DNA of 64,000 nt from Apiotrichum sp. Y4204 (GCA_025531455.1 JAMYHL010000051.1:186001-250000); one strand, 5' to 3'; shown: positions 22,797 to 35,919, counted from the stretch's first letter. Made by a program: numbers and translations. The notes: generated by a model not told the origin, from the letters alone.

Positions 22797-24566
22797 CTAC
22801 GGGGTCGCCGGGCCAGCTCCAAGCTTGAGCGCGACGTAGATCCCAGAGAGGGACACGATGATGAGAATGAGGCTCGCGCTGATGAGCTTGTCGCCGATAC
22901 TCCTGTGCGGGTCGGCAGCGACAGCGTCGCGGCACGCCGTGTCGAGTTCGCGGCCGAGTGTCTCAGAGGAGAAGTGGTCGCGCACGCGCTGGCGAGCCGT
23001 CGCGGCGACCTTGGCGCGCTCCGGATCGGACAGCGTGATGAGTGAGGCGAGAGCGGGTGCCCAGGCTTCACGCGTCGGCGGGCGGAGATACCCTGTTGGT
23101 CCCTCGCCGTTGGGCTCGCCATCCGCATTCTCCGCAGGGGCAGCCATCCCAAAGTCGACGACCGTCTCGGTTGGTCCGCCGGTGTTGCATGCCAGCACGG
23201 GGAGGCCGCAGGCCATCGCCTCAATGGGCACGATACCAAAGTGCTCGTTTGTCGGGGTGTACAGGAGCGCGAGGGTATACGGGGAGAGAAGGAGGGCGGA
23301 GCGCTGGGCAGTGGTGAAGTTGAGGATGAACAGCACGTCCACATCACCCGGAGGCGGCGTCCCCGTCGGTGAAGTGAGCGTGTGGTAGGTCAGACCGAGT
23401 TCCTCGCACAGCGCCTGGTTCTCCTGCAACGTCTCCACGTTGTCCACCATCGAGTCATCGTATCCGCCCCCGACAACCAGGCGCAACTCGCGCCCGACCA
23501 GCCCTGGAACAAAGTCGCCATTCTTGACCTTTGCAAATGCCTCAATAGCGAGCGCGACATTCTTCTTCGCCTCGAAACGGTTGAATGAAATGACTGTCGG
23601 ACGCTCACTGCTTGTCAGTTATACACAATCTTGATACAACTCACGAAACGACGAGATCAACACCGTCGCCTGCCTGAAGCTTGCCCTTTCCCTTGCGCAC
23701 ACTGCTGCCCTGGTACGCATCGACGTCGATACACGGGTACACTACGCGCGGAGGGCGTTGTGCGAGTGATGGGAATGCGGCAGCGTACACGCGCGAGGAG
23801 AATTTGGAGTTTGCAAGGATCACATCAGCCTGGCCTGCGATGTCAGCGGAGGCGCAGTGAACGGATTACGATCCAAACCACATCCCGGTTGCGCGCTCCA
23901 CCTACCTGTAGTAACCTCTTCGAGCTTATCAATCGGCCAGCGGTAGAGCTTCTTCAGTAGGCCGACTTTCCGCGTGCCGCCGTGCTTGAGGTCGACGCCG
24001 CCGGCGGACGCCTCCGAGATATCCCACCCGCCGCTGAGTAGCTTGTCTGGGAAGTGGCAATAAAACACCACGGGCGTGCCGGTTAAAAGCCGGAGGAAGG
24101 GCACACAGACGGACTGCTGGTCGACGATAAAGACGTCAAACTTGCCGAGCGGGGCGAGGGGGTTCAGCAGGCCCGCGGGCGGGGGCAGAACCTGCGAGAA
24201 CCAGAGGAGGATGGTGAGCAGGATGCTGCGGAGGATGGAGAAGACGATAGTCATCCCTACGCGCGGGAGGCTGCGGGGGAGCGACGAGCCGAGAACATGG
24301 ACGGGAAGAGTGCCTGGCGTGAGCTGGGACAAAAGTTGGGGAGCTCACCATTGCGGGTCTCCTCGAAGCAGCGCGCTGGGTCATGTCGCGAAGTGAAGAA
24401 GACGACTTCGTGCCCGAGACGCTGGAGCGACACGGCGGCATCGACGACCAGGCGCTCGGCACCACCTGATGTGAGTGGGTTAAGCATGGTGAGTTCACCC
24501 ACCGATGCCTAGGTCTGGGTGAATGAACCCGATCCGCAGCTTTTTAGCTGATGCAATGTCTCCCAT
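22797..24566 (-). CDS. ALG2: ALG2 alpha-1,3/1,6-mannosyltransferase
   Basis: A GT4-family enzyme on the cytosolic face of the ER. It adds the second and third mannoses (alpha-1,3 then alpha-1,6) to the dolichol-linked N-glycan precursor. Five exons (24503-24566, 24349-24465, 23906-24313, 23645-23834, 22797-23607) give about 529 aa. The start [20 protein letters not shown] leads straight into the conserved [11 protein letters not shown] motif. Other family blocks are FVDxQ-like [46 protein letters not shown] and the EX7E donor-binding motif in [19 protein letters not shown] hydrophobic C-terminal segment ([19 protein letters not shown]) is the usual membrane anchor. The gene ends about 107 bp from the convergent WD40 gene. 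It is essential in yeast. Confidence 0.95.
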
Positions 24567-24988
24567 CGAGGAGGATGGCAGAAAGGGAGTGGTGGAGAAA
24601 AGAAAGAAGAAAGAGGAGGAGGATGAGAAAGAAAGGAAATGGAAGACGTTTTGTGTGATGCAAATACAGCGAAGCGTGTGTCTTCCTTCCTTCCTCCTCG
24701 TCTCTCGTCCTCGCCATCACATATTGCGTTGGCGTCGACGCGCCTGTCGTCGTCATCAGCACATTCCGGTGGAGGCATGGAGGCAGCACCAAAAAACATG
24801 CATGGAGTCGGCGTGCGACACACGTTTTGAGGTTACTACAGGGAGTGATGAATAAACAAAACTGCTCGGTGGAGATTTCATGTCCACTTTCGCGATCAGC
24901 ATCATCCTGGCCGGCCACCATCGTCGGTACTCTTAACATTGCTGACAGACCTTTCTCCGTTCTACTCTCCACCTTTAACAACACCACG
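24567..24988. promoter_or_regulatory. Divergent promoter, ALG2 and DIS3
   Basis: This 422-bp region separates the divergent starts of ALG2 (minus, 24566) and DIS3 (plus, 24989). A purine-rich GAAAGAAAGAA tract at about 24590-24640 lies next to the ALG2 side (a pyrimidine-rich leader in the ALG2 direction). No gene lies in it. Confidence 0.6.
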
Positions 24989-27900
24989 ATGGCGTCAGCA
25001 GCATCACCGCCGACATCGTCGCATCCGCCGATCACCATCCTCAAGCGGCAGCGGCAGGACCTGCCCGTCTCGCAGACAAAGTTCCTCAAGAAGACTGCGC
25101 GCGGCAAGGTCCTCAAGTGTAAATCATCTCGCATAGCTGTCACTAACCGCCAGTCTTGAGAGAAAAGTATGTCCGCGACGACATTCCCTGCGGCTTTGCC
25201 GAGTGCCATCTCTGCGCCGAGTTTCCCGGCTTCCGCCCCGTCCTCCCCGAGCGCGGATACACCCAGCACAGCAAGTTCAACTCGAAGAACGGACACTGGC
25301 TCGTCGTCGACACGAACATTGTGCTCCATCAGGTGAGTTTGAGCGCACGCAATGTCAACTCACTTCAGATGGATCTCCTCACTGCGCTCCCTCCCGAGCT
25401 CCCGATCATCGTCCCCTCGACAGTTCTGCGCGAGGTGCGCCACCGCTCCCTTCCCCTCTCGAACCGCCTCACCCAGCTCGTACAGGACGAGGAGCGCTGC
25501 GTGTGGGTGTGGTGGAACGAGGAGCGGAGAGAAACGGCCACAGCGGCAGTAGAAGAGGAGGATGAGGTGGTGAATGACCGAAATGATCGAGGTGAGTTAG
25601 CACAGAATCCTCCATCTAACTCTCAGCAATCCGCCAGACACTCCAGTTCTACCCTGAGCACCTCGCGCAATCGGTGCGCGACCGCCCGCAGCTGATTCTT
25701 CTGTCGGACGACAAGCGGAACCGCGAGCTTGCGACCACTGACGGCTTCCTCGCGTCCAGCACGCGTGACTACGTCGACGGCCTGCAGGGCGAGGTGCGCG
25801 ACCGCCTCGTGGACCTCGTTGCTGGTGGCGTCGATGACACCGGGGCAGTTGAGCAGCGCGGGCGGAGAATCTACGACGACGTGAGTCAAAAAGAAGAGAA
25901 AGCATCTAACTCCCAGTATCTTCCCCAGGAGACGCTCACTGCCGGCGTCAAGAGTGGACGGTATCTCCAGGGCCACTTCAATGCCAACCAGTACAACTAC
26001 CTCGAGGGCACTGTGCGCGTGCCAGGCATGAACAAGAACGTGCTCCTCGTCGGCCGCAAGGCGATGAACCGTGCGGTCGACGGCGATCTTGTGGTGGTCG
26101 AGCTCCTCCCCAAGGAGGAGTGGAAGGCGCCAGGTGACGAGGTGCTTGACCAGGACAGTGAGTTAGCTCAAACCAGTCTGCTCTAACTCTCAGTTGCGCT
26201 GAAGGACGACGACGCAGAGGGCGACGAGGGTGCGCGGCTGGAGGCAGAGAAGGAAAAGGAGGAGAAGATGGACGTTGACGACGTGACGAAGAAGGACCCG
26301 AAGGACATCCTCCCGACTGGTCGCGTCGTCGGCGTGACAAAGCGCAACTGGCGCGCTTACGTCTGTCACATTGACCGCTCCTCGCTCTCTGAAGCGGCTC
26401 TCACCTCCCTCTCGCAGCAGATCATCTTTGCCACTCCCCTCTCACGCGCCCTTCCCCGTATCCGCTTGCGGACGCGGCAGGCGCCTGCCCTCCTCGACCA
26501 GAAGATCCTCGTCAACATTGACAGCTGGTCCGTCAACTCGCGTTACCCCGACGGCCACTTTGTCCGCGCGCTCGGCAAGGTCGAGAGCAAGGAGGCCGAG
26601 CAGGAGTCGCTTCTTCTCGAGTACGAGGTGCCGTACCGCCCCTTCGGCAAGGCCATCCTCAAGTGCCTGCCTACCGAGGGAGAATCGTGGGTCGTCCCCG
26701 AGAAGACACCCGACAACCTTATCTGGCGCGACCGCGAGGACCTGCGTGATCTCATCGTCTGCAGCATTGACCCTCCTGGTAAGTTACAGTGTCTAATGCT
26801 GCTAACTCATAACCAGGATGTACCGATATTGACGACGCGCTGCATGCCCGCAAGCTGCCGAACGGCAACATCGAGGCTGGTGTCCGTGAGTGCCAACTAC
26901 TCGGCTTTCCTAACCTCAGACATTGCCGACGTCTCCCATTTCGTCCACGCCGACAACGCGATGGACTCGGAGGCCGCGTCGCGCGGTACCACCGTCTACC
27001 TCGTCGACAAGCGCATAGACATGCTGCCCGAGCTTCTTGGCACCAACCTCTGCTCGCTGCGGCCGTTTGTCGAGCGTCTGGCATTCTCGGTCATCTGGGT
27101 GGGTGATTCTGTCCTGGATGACAGTAGAGCATGTCTGAGCCACACTGACCCATACAGGAGCTGACCCCCGATGCGGAACTGGTGAATGTCCGCTACACAA
27201 AGTCCGTCATTGCCTCCAAAATGGCCTTCACCTACGCCGACGCCCAGAAGCGCAAGGATGACAAGTGAGTTGTGAAGGCCTGTTTGTCAGCTGACCACAG
27301 ATCGCTGTTGGACCCGCTCACCGAGTCGGTGCGGCTGCTCAACACGCTCGCGGTCAAGCTCAAGGCGAAGCGCGTGGCTGCCGGTGCGCTGTCGCTGTCC
27401 TCTCCCGAGTTGAAGATCCACCTCAACTCGTCCGAGTCGACCGAGCCGATCGATGTGGAGCAGAAGGAGCAGCTCGAGACCAACTCGCTCGTCGAGGAGT
27501 TTATGCTCTTCGCGAACATTAGTGTCGCGCGCAAGATCCAGGACGCGTACCCTGCCACTGCGGTTCTTCGGTGAGTTTGACGATGTGTCTCCCTAACTCT
27601 CAGTCGTCACGCCCCGCCGCCAAAGACCAACTTTGAGGCACTGCAGGACATTCTCCAGAAGCGCAAGGGCATGACGCTCGACGTGTCGAGCTCCAAGGCG
27701 CTTGCCGATTCTCTGGACAAGTGTGTGGTGAGTTACATTATCCACGAACATAACTCACACCCAGGACCCCAAGCTGCCCGAGTTCAACACCCTCGTGCGC
27801 ATCATGGCGACGCGCTGCATGCTGGCTGCCGAGTACTTTGGCGCCGGGAGTGTCTCGAAGGAGGCATACGGCCACTACGGCCTTGCTTCGGAGATCTACA

Positions 27901-28451
27901 CGCACTTTACCTCCCCGATCCGCCGATACGCCGACGTTCTTGTCCACCGCCAGCTCTCGGCCGCGATCAACTACACGCCACTTCACCCGTCGCTGCACTC
28001 GAAGCAGCACGTCGAGCGGATGCTCAATGTCGTGAACAAGCGCCATCGCCTCGCGCAGATGGCGTCGCGCGCCTCGGTCGAGTTCTACGTCGGCCTCGCG
28101 CTCAAGGGCCGCACGGAGGGCATGGGCGTCAAGGCGGTACGCGAGGAGGCGTTCGTCATTCGCACATTTAGGAACGGCCTCGCCGTCTTTGTCTCAAAGT
28201 AAGCCCTCGCTGTACGGCTGTCCACTAACTTCAGACTCGGCCTCGAGGGCCTGATCACCTTTACAAAGGACACGCACGAGTTTGACCCGGACAACTATGT
28301 CATCAGCCTCCCGCGCCCCGGGCCCGAAGGCGGCCGCGTCGAGATTGGCGTGTTTGACCGCGTGACGGTCGACATTGCGATTGAAAAGGACGAAAACACG
28401 CTGCGCGGAAAGGTCAAGATGACGCTCGTGTCGCCGGTCAGCTCGGAGTGA
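24989..28451 (+). CDS. DIS3: Exosome nuclease Dis3/Rrp44
   Basis: The catalytic subunit of the RNA exosome, combining a 3'-5' exonuclease and an endonuclease. Thirteen exons (24989-25118, 25154-25332, 25369-25591, 25627-25880, 25917-26157, 26194-26778, 26817-26885, 26920-27098, 27158-27264, 27301-27570, 27604-27727, 27765-28198, 28235-28451) total 1003 aa, against 1001 in yeast. The CR3 cysteine motif (CGFAECHLC) and the PIN domain ([10 protein letters not shown], Asp about 96; LLSDDKRNR) come first. Cold-shock domains follow, then the RNB core with [17 protein letters not shown], where D535, D541, D543 and D544 match the metal-binding aspartates of RNase II enzymes. An S1-like end completes it. 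Introns are uniformly 34-73 nt with CTAAC branch sites. Both active sites appear intact. Confidence 0.97.
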
Positions 28452-29067
28452 GCGGCAAACTTCAGAGCCTGCGAGCCTGCGAGCCCGCGAGCTCCATGGA
28501 TGTCTGGACCACCGCGGACCGTCATCGAGTTCGACACCATTGAAATTCACATTGATCGGCCCTCGACGCCATGCTTGTACTAAAGATAGACGGATATGCA
28601 TTACAGACTGGACACATTTGAGAAATGACAGACACAGAGTGTGGGTGTGTCGTGGGGGTCTCTCGACGCCACGATCCCCCATGCCATCATCGCATGTCAT
28701 GTCTCATTGCAAGTTGGGCCTAAGTTGCCGTGGACCGCCACTTTGCTCCCGCCCCGTCAGTGCCGTCAGCGCCAGCTCGCCGCCGAGGAGCGCGTCACAC
28801 CCGAGCCGGTCCAGCTTCCAGCTACCAGATGCCCAATTCCTCATCCTCATTCTCATTCTCTTCAAGCATTCTCACACTTCGCGGACGACGACCGGCACAC
28901 ACGACACCCAACAAACGCAGCACCCAACTCCGAACCTACGCCTGACGGCCCGAACCCCTTGTCTTCGCAGCACGATCGCCGCCCCACCGCCGCCGCCGCC
29001 GCCGTCGTCGATCCCGCACAAGCGTCCCGCCCTCGCCCTCGATCTCCCACACTCGCACTACGCCAAC
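28452..29067. other. Intergenic, CNB1 promoter
   Basis: Separates the stop of DIS3 from the start of CNB1, both on the plus strand. It holds the DIS3 3' flank and the CNB1 promoter. The leader near 28840-29060 is C/T-rich with CCGCCG runs. No gene was seen. Confidence 0.5.
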
Positions 29068-30397
29068 ATGGGCCAGGCAGAGTCTAGTGTATTCAGCTCG
29101 CTGGAGAAGAACTCGAACTGTGAGTCGCATAGAGGTTTGGGGGTGGGAGCTGTAGCTGACCCTGCGTGACGTGATACTCTGATACTCTTACTCGCTCCGG
29201 ATACTGCTTGATTTCCATCCTATCGCGGCACTGTGGGTTCTGCGCCGCGTGCTACCTTCTCTGCGTTTTGCATCCTGCGTCCTGCGTTATGCGTCCTGCG
29301 TCCCTTGGTTCCCATCTTTGGATTCTTGTTGTCGTGCCCCGCTCGGCTCGCCTCCGCCGTGTTCTCGCCACTCGCCCGCGTCCGTGCTCCACACTCGGTG
29401 TTTCGTGCTCCGTGCTCCGTGCTCGGTGCTGCCGAATACCCCGCGTTCTCGTCCCCGCCGCGCTTCCTCTATGCCGACGCGCCAAAACCTCACTCACACG
29501 CCTGCTCTTTTGCGACGTTTCATCCCGCAGTCTCTGGGCCCGAGCTCCTCCGCCTCAAGAAGCGCTTCATGAAGCTCGACAAGGACGGCTCGGGGTCTAT
29601 TGACAAGGACGAGTTTCTCCAGATTCCCCAGATTGCCAACAACCCGCTCGCACACCGCATGATTGCCATTTTTGACGAGGAGTGAGTGTCGAGCGCCGCG
29701 AGTCGGGGAGAGCATGGGAGCATGTGATGGAGTATCTCGCGTACTGACACTGTTCTTCTTTATCCTCCACCCTCTCCTCATATTCTCCTTTTAGCGGATC
29801 CGGCACGGTCGACTTCCAGGAGTTTGTCGGCGGCCTCTCGGCCTTCTCCTCCAAGGGCGGGCGCGACGAGAAGCTGCGCTTTGCGTTCAAGGTCTACGAC
29901 ATGGACCGCGATGGGTACATTTCCAACGGCGAGCTGTACCTTGTCCTCAAGCAGATGGTCGGGAACAACCTCAAGGTGGGTGGAACGCGGGATATGGCCG
30001 GGCTGCGGCCTGCGGTCTGCGGGCTGCGGCTACGATCTGCACCCCGAAAACCCGTCATGGCCGCCGCACACCGTCGCTGACCGCGCAGGACCAGCAGCTG
30101 CAGCAGATTGTGGACAAGACGATCATGGAGGCGGACAAGGACGGCGACGGCAAGCTCTCGTTTGAGGAGTTTACAGACATGGTCGCGAGCACCGATATCG
30201 TCAAGTGAGTAAAAGCAAAGTCGAGGTTGGCGGCGCGGAGGCGCGGAGCCGGGAGCCCAGTGGTAGCCACGGGGCCGAGGCCGTGTCTCATGTCTCACCT
30301 GTGTTTCCCGCACGGACCCCCCCCCCCCCCGGCTTTCCGTGGCCCATCCATCCACAAACTGACACGCAGGCAAATGACGCTCGAGGACCTCTTCTAA
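29068..30397 (+). CDS. CNB1: Calcineurin B regulatory subunit
   Basis: The Ca2+-binding regulatory subunit of the phosphatase calcineurin, needed for stress signalling and, in Cryptococcus, for growth at 37 C. Five exons (29068-29119, 29531-29681, 29795-29975, 30089-30204, 30370-30397) give 175 aa, the normal length. MGQAESS is an N-myristoylation signal (Gly2). Four intact EF-hand loops are visible: [12 protein letters not shown] (34-45), [12 protein letters not shown] (66-77), [12 protein letters not shown] (103-114) and [12 protein letters not shown] (143-154). The segment [18 protein letters not shown] is the conserved calcineurin A contact region. The introns are unusually long for this window (411, 113, 113 and 165 nt), and intron 4 contains a 14-C run at 30317-30330. 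Confidence 0.97.
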
Positions 30398-31152
30398 TGC
30401 CACATGCCATCTTCACCCGCACCCACGTACGCTACGCTACGCTTATACCCCGGGCCCGTACCAGCCATACCTGCGCCGCGCGCGGCACATGTAATCCATA
30501 TCCATCAGAGCAGAAAGAGGTTGAGCGAGAAAACGAGCAATTAGCAGCAGAGAAACGGAGACATCTGATGCTCACTTCACTGACCACTGCCACTCACTTG
30601 TCCGGACTGCTGATTCTCGACTGTGACATGTTCTAATGGCATCACATACTGTATCCCTATTAAGCGGCCCAAACGGGGTGGACAATTAGGGACCAAGAGC
30701 GCCAAGAGGGGCAAGAGCGCCAATAGGCGGTGGGGTGGTAGGTGCCGAGAAGGCTGGCTTCTCACCGCGGCAAGAGCAAGAGTGCAGGTGTGCAGGAAAA
30801 TGCAAAGGAGTCATGAAGAACCGTGAAGAACGTGGGGACCGTGGAGAACGTAGAAGAAACGTAGAAGAACGTAAAAGACCCGGTGGAAATGAGAATTGGG
30901 AATTGAGAATGATGGGAATCGGTGGACGCCGAGTGGGTAATAAATGTGAATGGTAATGAGAATGGAATGGGAATAGGAATGGGAGTACGAGTGGGAATGT
31001 ACATGCGGTCGTGCAATGAAGAGGCGAGCTCAGATGTCGCTGGAGGGAACGCGAAGAGGCACGGCGGCCGAGGGTCGAGGCTCGTCTTGCGACTCGGGGC
31101 TCGAGGGACTATTGATGCTGTCAAGTCACAGCTTGGGTATAGTTTACTGGTA
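30398..31152. other. Intergenic between convergent genes
   Basis: Lies between the 3' ends of CNB1 (plus) and the tail-anchored protein (minus). It contains degenerate short repeats: GTAGAAGAACGT-type units around 30820-30875 and GGGAATAGGAATGGGA-type units around 30945-31000. No gene was recognised. Confidence 0.5.
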
Positions 31153-32536
31153 TCATTCGACGGAGGGGGTGGCGCGGACCTTGATGACGACGTACGTGAC
31201 GATCGCGCCGACAGCGAGGAGTGTCTGCGGGTGAGCTTCGGTCTACATGTCTCTTGCTCACGAGAATGAGGGGCACGACAAACATGGGCTTGGACCACAC
31301 TGAGCGCTTCCGCTCCTTCATCCACCCACTGTCCTTACCGCCCTGGTTGACGCGGCCCATGGTGGAGAAGCGCTTCCAAAAGTCGACGGTCGAGTATGCG
31401 CGGGACACGCGCCCGAGGCCCGACGGTCCTCCGGGCCCGCGCCGCGGTCCCGCCTGCCGCGCGCCAGGCGAGAACGGATTAAGCACCTCGGTCTCGTCTT
31501 CGCGAAACGTCCCGGCCTTCTCCTTCATAATGTCGAACCCGCGGATCGAGGGGGACTGGGGGCGCTCGACGGGCGACGCGAAGTGCGCGCGCGGCGGGGC
31601 AGCCAGCATCGGGTTGACCACGCCGCCGGTCACGGGCAGCTGGACTGTGAGTGGCGGCTTGGCGCGAGGCGCTGCTTGGGCTGGGGCTTGTGCCTGGTGC
31701 GCCTGTGGGTGGCCGTAGGGGCTGGGAGCGCCGCGTGGGGGCGCGGACGAGGTCGGCGACGGAGCCCACTGCGGCGACGGGGTGGAGGGTATGTTCGGCG
31801 CGGGAAAGTTGACGACGACGGGCGGGCGGGGTTCCGCGCGGTGCGCCTGGGGATGCGCCGGATGAGACTGCGCCTGCGCGTGGTGGCCGTACGGCGAGTT
31901 GGGATCGTGCTGTGGCTGTGGCTGTGGCGTCCTGTTGCGCGGCTGGAGGGGCTGCGTAGGGCCGTCTGCGAGGTCGTGGCGGGGCTGCTGGCCGCCCTGT
32001 CCGTTCTGTCCACCTTGACCGAGGCCGACGCCGATACACGAGGCGTTGATCGGCCGTCCGTCGGATACGGTGGAAGTGCGCCAGTTCGAGTCGTCCGAGT
32101 CGAGCGAGTCGCGAGACCCGCGCGAGCCGCGCGAGTCGCGGCGCGAAGCAGACGCCGACGGCGTGACCGTTTCCATTCCCTCGATGCTGTCCTCGTGTTC
32201 GATCTGCTTTACGCGGGCGTGGAGAGCGGCATGGTCGATGGGCGGGCGGGGTCCGGCGGTCGTTCCGCTCCTTGCGCGGCCCTGGCCTTTGCGCTCTGGC
32301 TGGGGGTGGTCGGGAGAGTCCTCCCACCCGCCAGATAAGAGGAGGCCGCCGATATTCGAGAGGTTGGCGCTGTCGCGCTGCGGCGCGGCGGCGGGCAGGC
32401 CGAGGGTTTCGGTCGAGGCGAACGGGTTGGGCGTGGAGTTGGGGTTTGTCGGAGTAGTTGGTGTTCCTGGCATTGGGCTCGAGGGGGAGACGGGGGAATG
32501 GGCCCGGGGCTGGTAGAGCTGCGGGATGCGGGCCAT
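31153..32536 (-). CDS. Unknown disordered tail-anchored membrane protein
   Basis: Two exons (31262-32536 and 31153-31224) with a 37-nt intron give about 448 aa. Almost all of the protein is low-complexity and Pro/Gln/Ser-rich, with Ser-Pro sites, a run of SRGSRGSRDSLDSDDS and His/Gln/Pro-rich stretches. The last ~70 residues are different: YSTVDFWKRFSTMG, a basic KERKRS patch, then one hydrophobic helix. The intron falls inside that helix. After splicing, MFVVPLILTLLAVGAIVTYV is a clear transmembrane span and only a short VIKVRATPSVE tail follows. Without splicing the helix would be broken by a polar sequence. This is the layout of a tail-anchored protein facing the cytosol. No family was recognised; the many Ser-Pro sites suggest phosphorylation. 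Confidence 0.8.
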
Positions 32537-35500
32537 GGGGAGGGGGAGGGAGGGGGGTATAGGAGAGGGATAGGGGATATCTGCGGGGATTCGGAGACGG
32601 GGACGGGGACGGGGAAGGAGACGGAGAGCGGGTCGGAGTCGGAGGAGGGTATAACGAGCGTGGGTAACGAGCGTGGGTCCGATGAGCGTTGGTGAAGAGA
32701 GAGATGAGAAGATGCTTGTGCGTTGTGCGCTCTAGTCTACACTCGGCGCTACGCTGTACGCTCTGCGCTCTTCTCTGCAAAGTCTGCACGCGCTCCTCGC
32801 TCTCTGCTGCACACGTTCTGCACGGGACACAAGCGTACAAAGACGGAAACACGCCATGTCAACAAACCTACCAAGCTAGCAACTAGCAGCCAGCCCAGGA
32901 ACATCTAACGCTGCCTGGCGCGTTGGCGCACTGGCGCGCGCCATCGTGCTTCATACTCCGCCGTCCAGCCTCTGCGCCTCTGCTCGCGGGGGGTCCACAT
33001 TCCCCGGGCCCCTGAGGGGTCCGGGCCGCTGCATCCCGGAAACGGTGCTGGATGCTAGTACGCTGGACAGTCAGAAGACGGTGATTGTAGTAGTGAGTGA
33101 GCGATAGGGACGATGAACAGTTTATGGCTGTCAGCCGCATGGTCCGCGCCCATCCTACAAGCCTGCGCTGCGGCGGGTGTTTCGTGGCGCGTAAAGTGAA
33201 ACGGGTCGCGGCAGGTTGGTAGGTTGGTTGGTTGGCTGTCGTGCGCCACTCAGGACAACTCGAGGAGCGAGTGCTGCGGTCGTGTCTTGGATCGTGCAGT
33301 CTCGGCCCCAGCAGGCAGCAGGGATGCTGCAGCGCGTCTTGCGTCTTATGGTTCCCTATATATGGTCTTGTTTGGCTGTGCGGCCTGTGGCCTGTGCCTT
33401 GCGGCGGCCTGCGGACCGTAGCGTGGCGCAGGGACTGGGAGCGCAGGAGCGCAGGACATAGGAGTGAGGTCAGGAGAGTCCTAGAGTCAGGACAGGGGCC
33501 GCAAAGCACGAAATCCGTTCATGTACCATGTGGGTATCTCGGAGCACGAAAAGACGTAAGAGTATAAGAGGAGGTAGGTAGAGACGCGGATGGACACGGA
33601 TGGAAAAGATAGTGATATGGATGCGAGTGAGATCTAGTGAGATATCGTGGACACTCGATATGAAAACAACAGACCTGAAGGCTCCACACTCCGCCCTCCA
33701 CACAGCCCACAGCCCACAGCCCATCTCCGACATCTACTACAGCCCGTCAGTCCGCTCGGACCCAGTGGCCCAGTGGCCCAGTGGCCAGCGCCATCAGCCG
33801 CAGCCGCAGTCGCAGCGTTTCCAGACTATCTCGACCTGATTTCGGCGCACCCAAATTGTCCCGAGCGGCCCGGGATGAGACGTGGCGCCGTCTGAAGAGG
33901 GGAGGCTTGAGGCTGGGGATTTTGTATCTATCCCCGTACCTCCGTACCTCCGTACCTCCGGTCCCCTCGCTGGGCTGCGCCGGCGTCCAGAGATCCAGAG
34001 ATCGAACACATGAGTGCGTGAGTGCATTGCAGAGATGGTGCACTAGTTCTGCTGTGACCATTATAGGATGGAATGGATTCGTGTTTGTTGTTTGATGTTT
34101 GGTGTTTGGGACGATGGGAGCCGAGGAGCGGATCTCTGGATATAGATCTGTATGGATCTACGGATGTACACATTCTCTGAATGCCACGCAGATCCCACGC
34201 AACGTATGCGCAGATCCCACGCGATCCCCGCATCCCTCATCCGAAACGCCACAATGACGTGTGTATCCCGGTATCCCCTTTACAGGGCACGAAGACAGAG
34301 GAAAAGGGAGACGTCATTCACCGGCCAAGGTGCATTACGAGGATCCACCAGATCCGACTGATGGAAAAAAGACTACGCTAGTGCAGAGCTTCACGTCGCC
34401 AGGTCCGAAGGGGTGTCACGAGACAACGGGCACAGGCGCACGCCGCCAGGACACCCCTGGCGAGGACGACCCGGACGACCCCGACAGCCCCGACGACGGC
34501 GACGACGGCGAGCGGCCCGCCGGCGATAGCGCCGAGCATGCGGTGTATGGCATGCAGACTGTGTATCTCGGGGAGTGTGCTATTTATGTGCTATTTATAC
34601 AACCACTTATCGCAGCCAAGGACAGGGATGGGAGGGCTAGGAGGTTCCAAAACGGGTCTACGGGCGGACGGCCCACGGGCGCACGGGCAGAGTGCTGCGG
34701 TGGGTCAATCGTCCCCAGGGTGAGAACCCCCCTTTTTGGACCCCGGGCGTCATCATGGATCCAGGGACGATAGCGTGATTACGGTGTGTGTGTTATGGGG
34801 TGCGTGTCACCAGAGGAGCTGTAATGCTGCTGCGGCCGTGGGTCACTTGGTGAAAAAATCGCATCGTTTATGTACCTTGCGCAGTCAGAGCAGGGGGGGA
34901 CTCGAAAGGGGGAGCGTTTGAGGGGCAGAGAGAGGGGCAGAGAGGTGATCTCATATCTGGCAGGAGAAGAGGATCTCGCACCAGGCCAGAGATATCATAT
35001 GCCTGTTGTGTCGTCAAGCCTTCTCTTCTGGCTCCTGGCCTTGAAGCTAGAGTGCAGAGTATGGAGCAGCAGCACTGCAGTGGGGGGCTGGGCGCGGAGA
35101 CCCAGCCATCCATCCACTGACAAGGTGCAAGGTATGCAGACCCAGAGGACTGCACGCTGCAACGGCCGCTAAAACTGCGTTATGTGATCCTCTATGGTGG
35201 TGGTGCGGATCTGGGTTTTCTGTGTGCTATAGCTGTAGCGGTACGGCTTGCGGCGTATAGCTCTGGGCTGGTTGTGTGTCGCCTCGATCTGGCCCACTCT
35301 GGGGTCCTCCTCTTCCTGGCTGCGCTGCTGCGCATCAGAGAGGCCAATCGCAATCTCACGAACAGAGAGTGAGGAGTGAGAAGTGAGAGTGGAGCCCACA
35401 CACGGAGCATGCAGTCCGCACACGCCGCAGCCTGTTGTTGTTGTGTCCAAGTCATCATTCCGCCCGTGCTCGCCGTTGTTGACTCTTTTCCTCTTAAACA

Positions 35501-35919
35501 CTTTTCATCTCTTTCCGCACAAACGCAGGCGTTTCTGTTATCAGCACAACCGTGCATCCCGCCTCCTCACTCCTCCCTTCCATCAATCTCCTGAATCCCC
35601 CCCGGTCTTGGCCAGCGTTTTTTCCATCCCCCGCCAAGTCCGCCTCCCCCTTGCCCTTCATCCTCGGCGCCAAGAATCGCACCGTCCCCAGCGCCGCCGC
35701 TATACTCGACGTCTTGGCAGGCAAAGCAAGCATAGTCGGTCTTGTCTGCTCTCGGCAGCTGTCGCCGTCGTCACTGCGTTCACTGCGTTCGTCACCCCCG
35801 TAGAGTCGCCCCCGTCGCCCCGTCACCGTCACCCCGTCACCCCGCGTCAACCGTCCGCCACCCTTCACCAACACCAAGCACCACATCCCACCCTCTCCTG
35901 ACTCCGCCGCCAGGCGACC
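32537..35919. other. 3.4 kb intergenic region with short repeats
   Basis: Promoter side of two divergent genes: the tail-anchored protein (minus) and KRE6 (plus). No gene was supported. It contains several short direct repeats (GCCCACA at about 33700, CCCAGTGG at 33765-33785, GTACCTCC at about 33937-33960). An Asp-codon-rich stretch lies at 34462-34517 inside a 170-codon frame that lacks an ATG at its start. The distance is unusual for this window, so a lineage-specific or noncoding transcript is possible. Confidence 0.45.
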
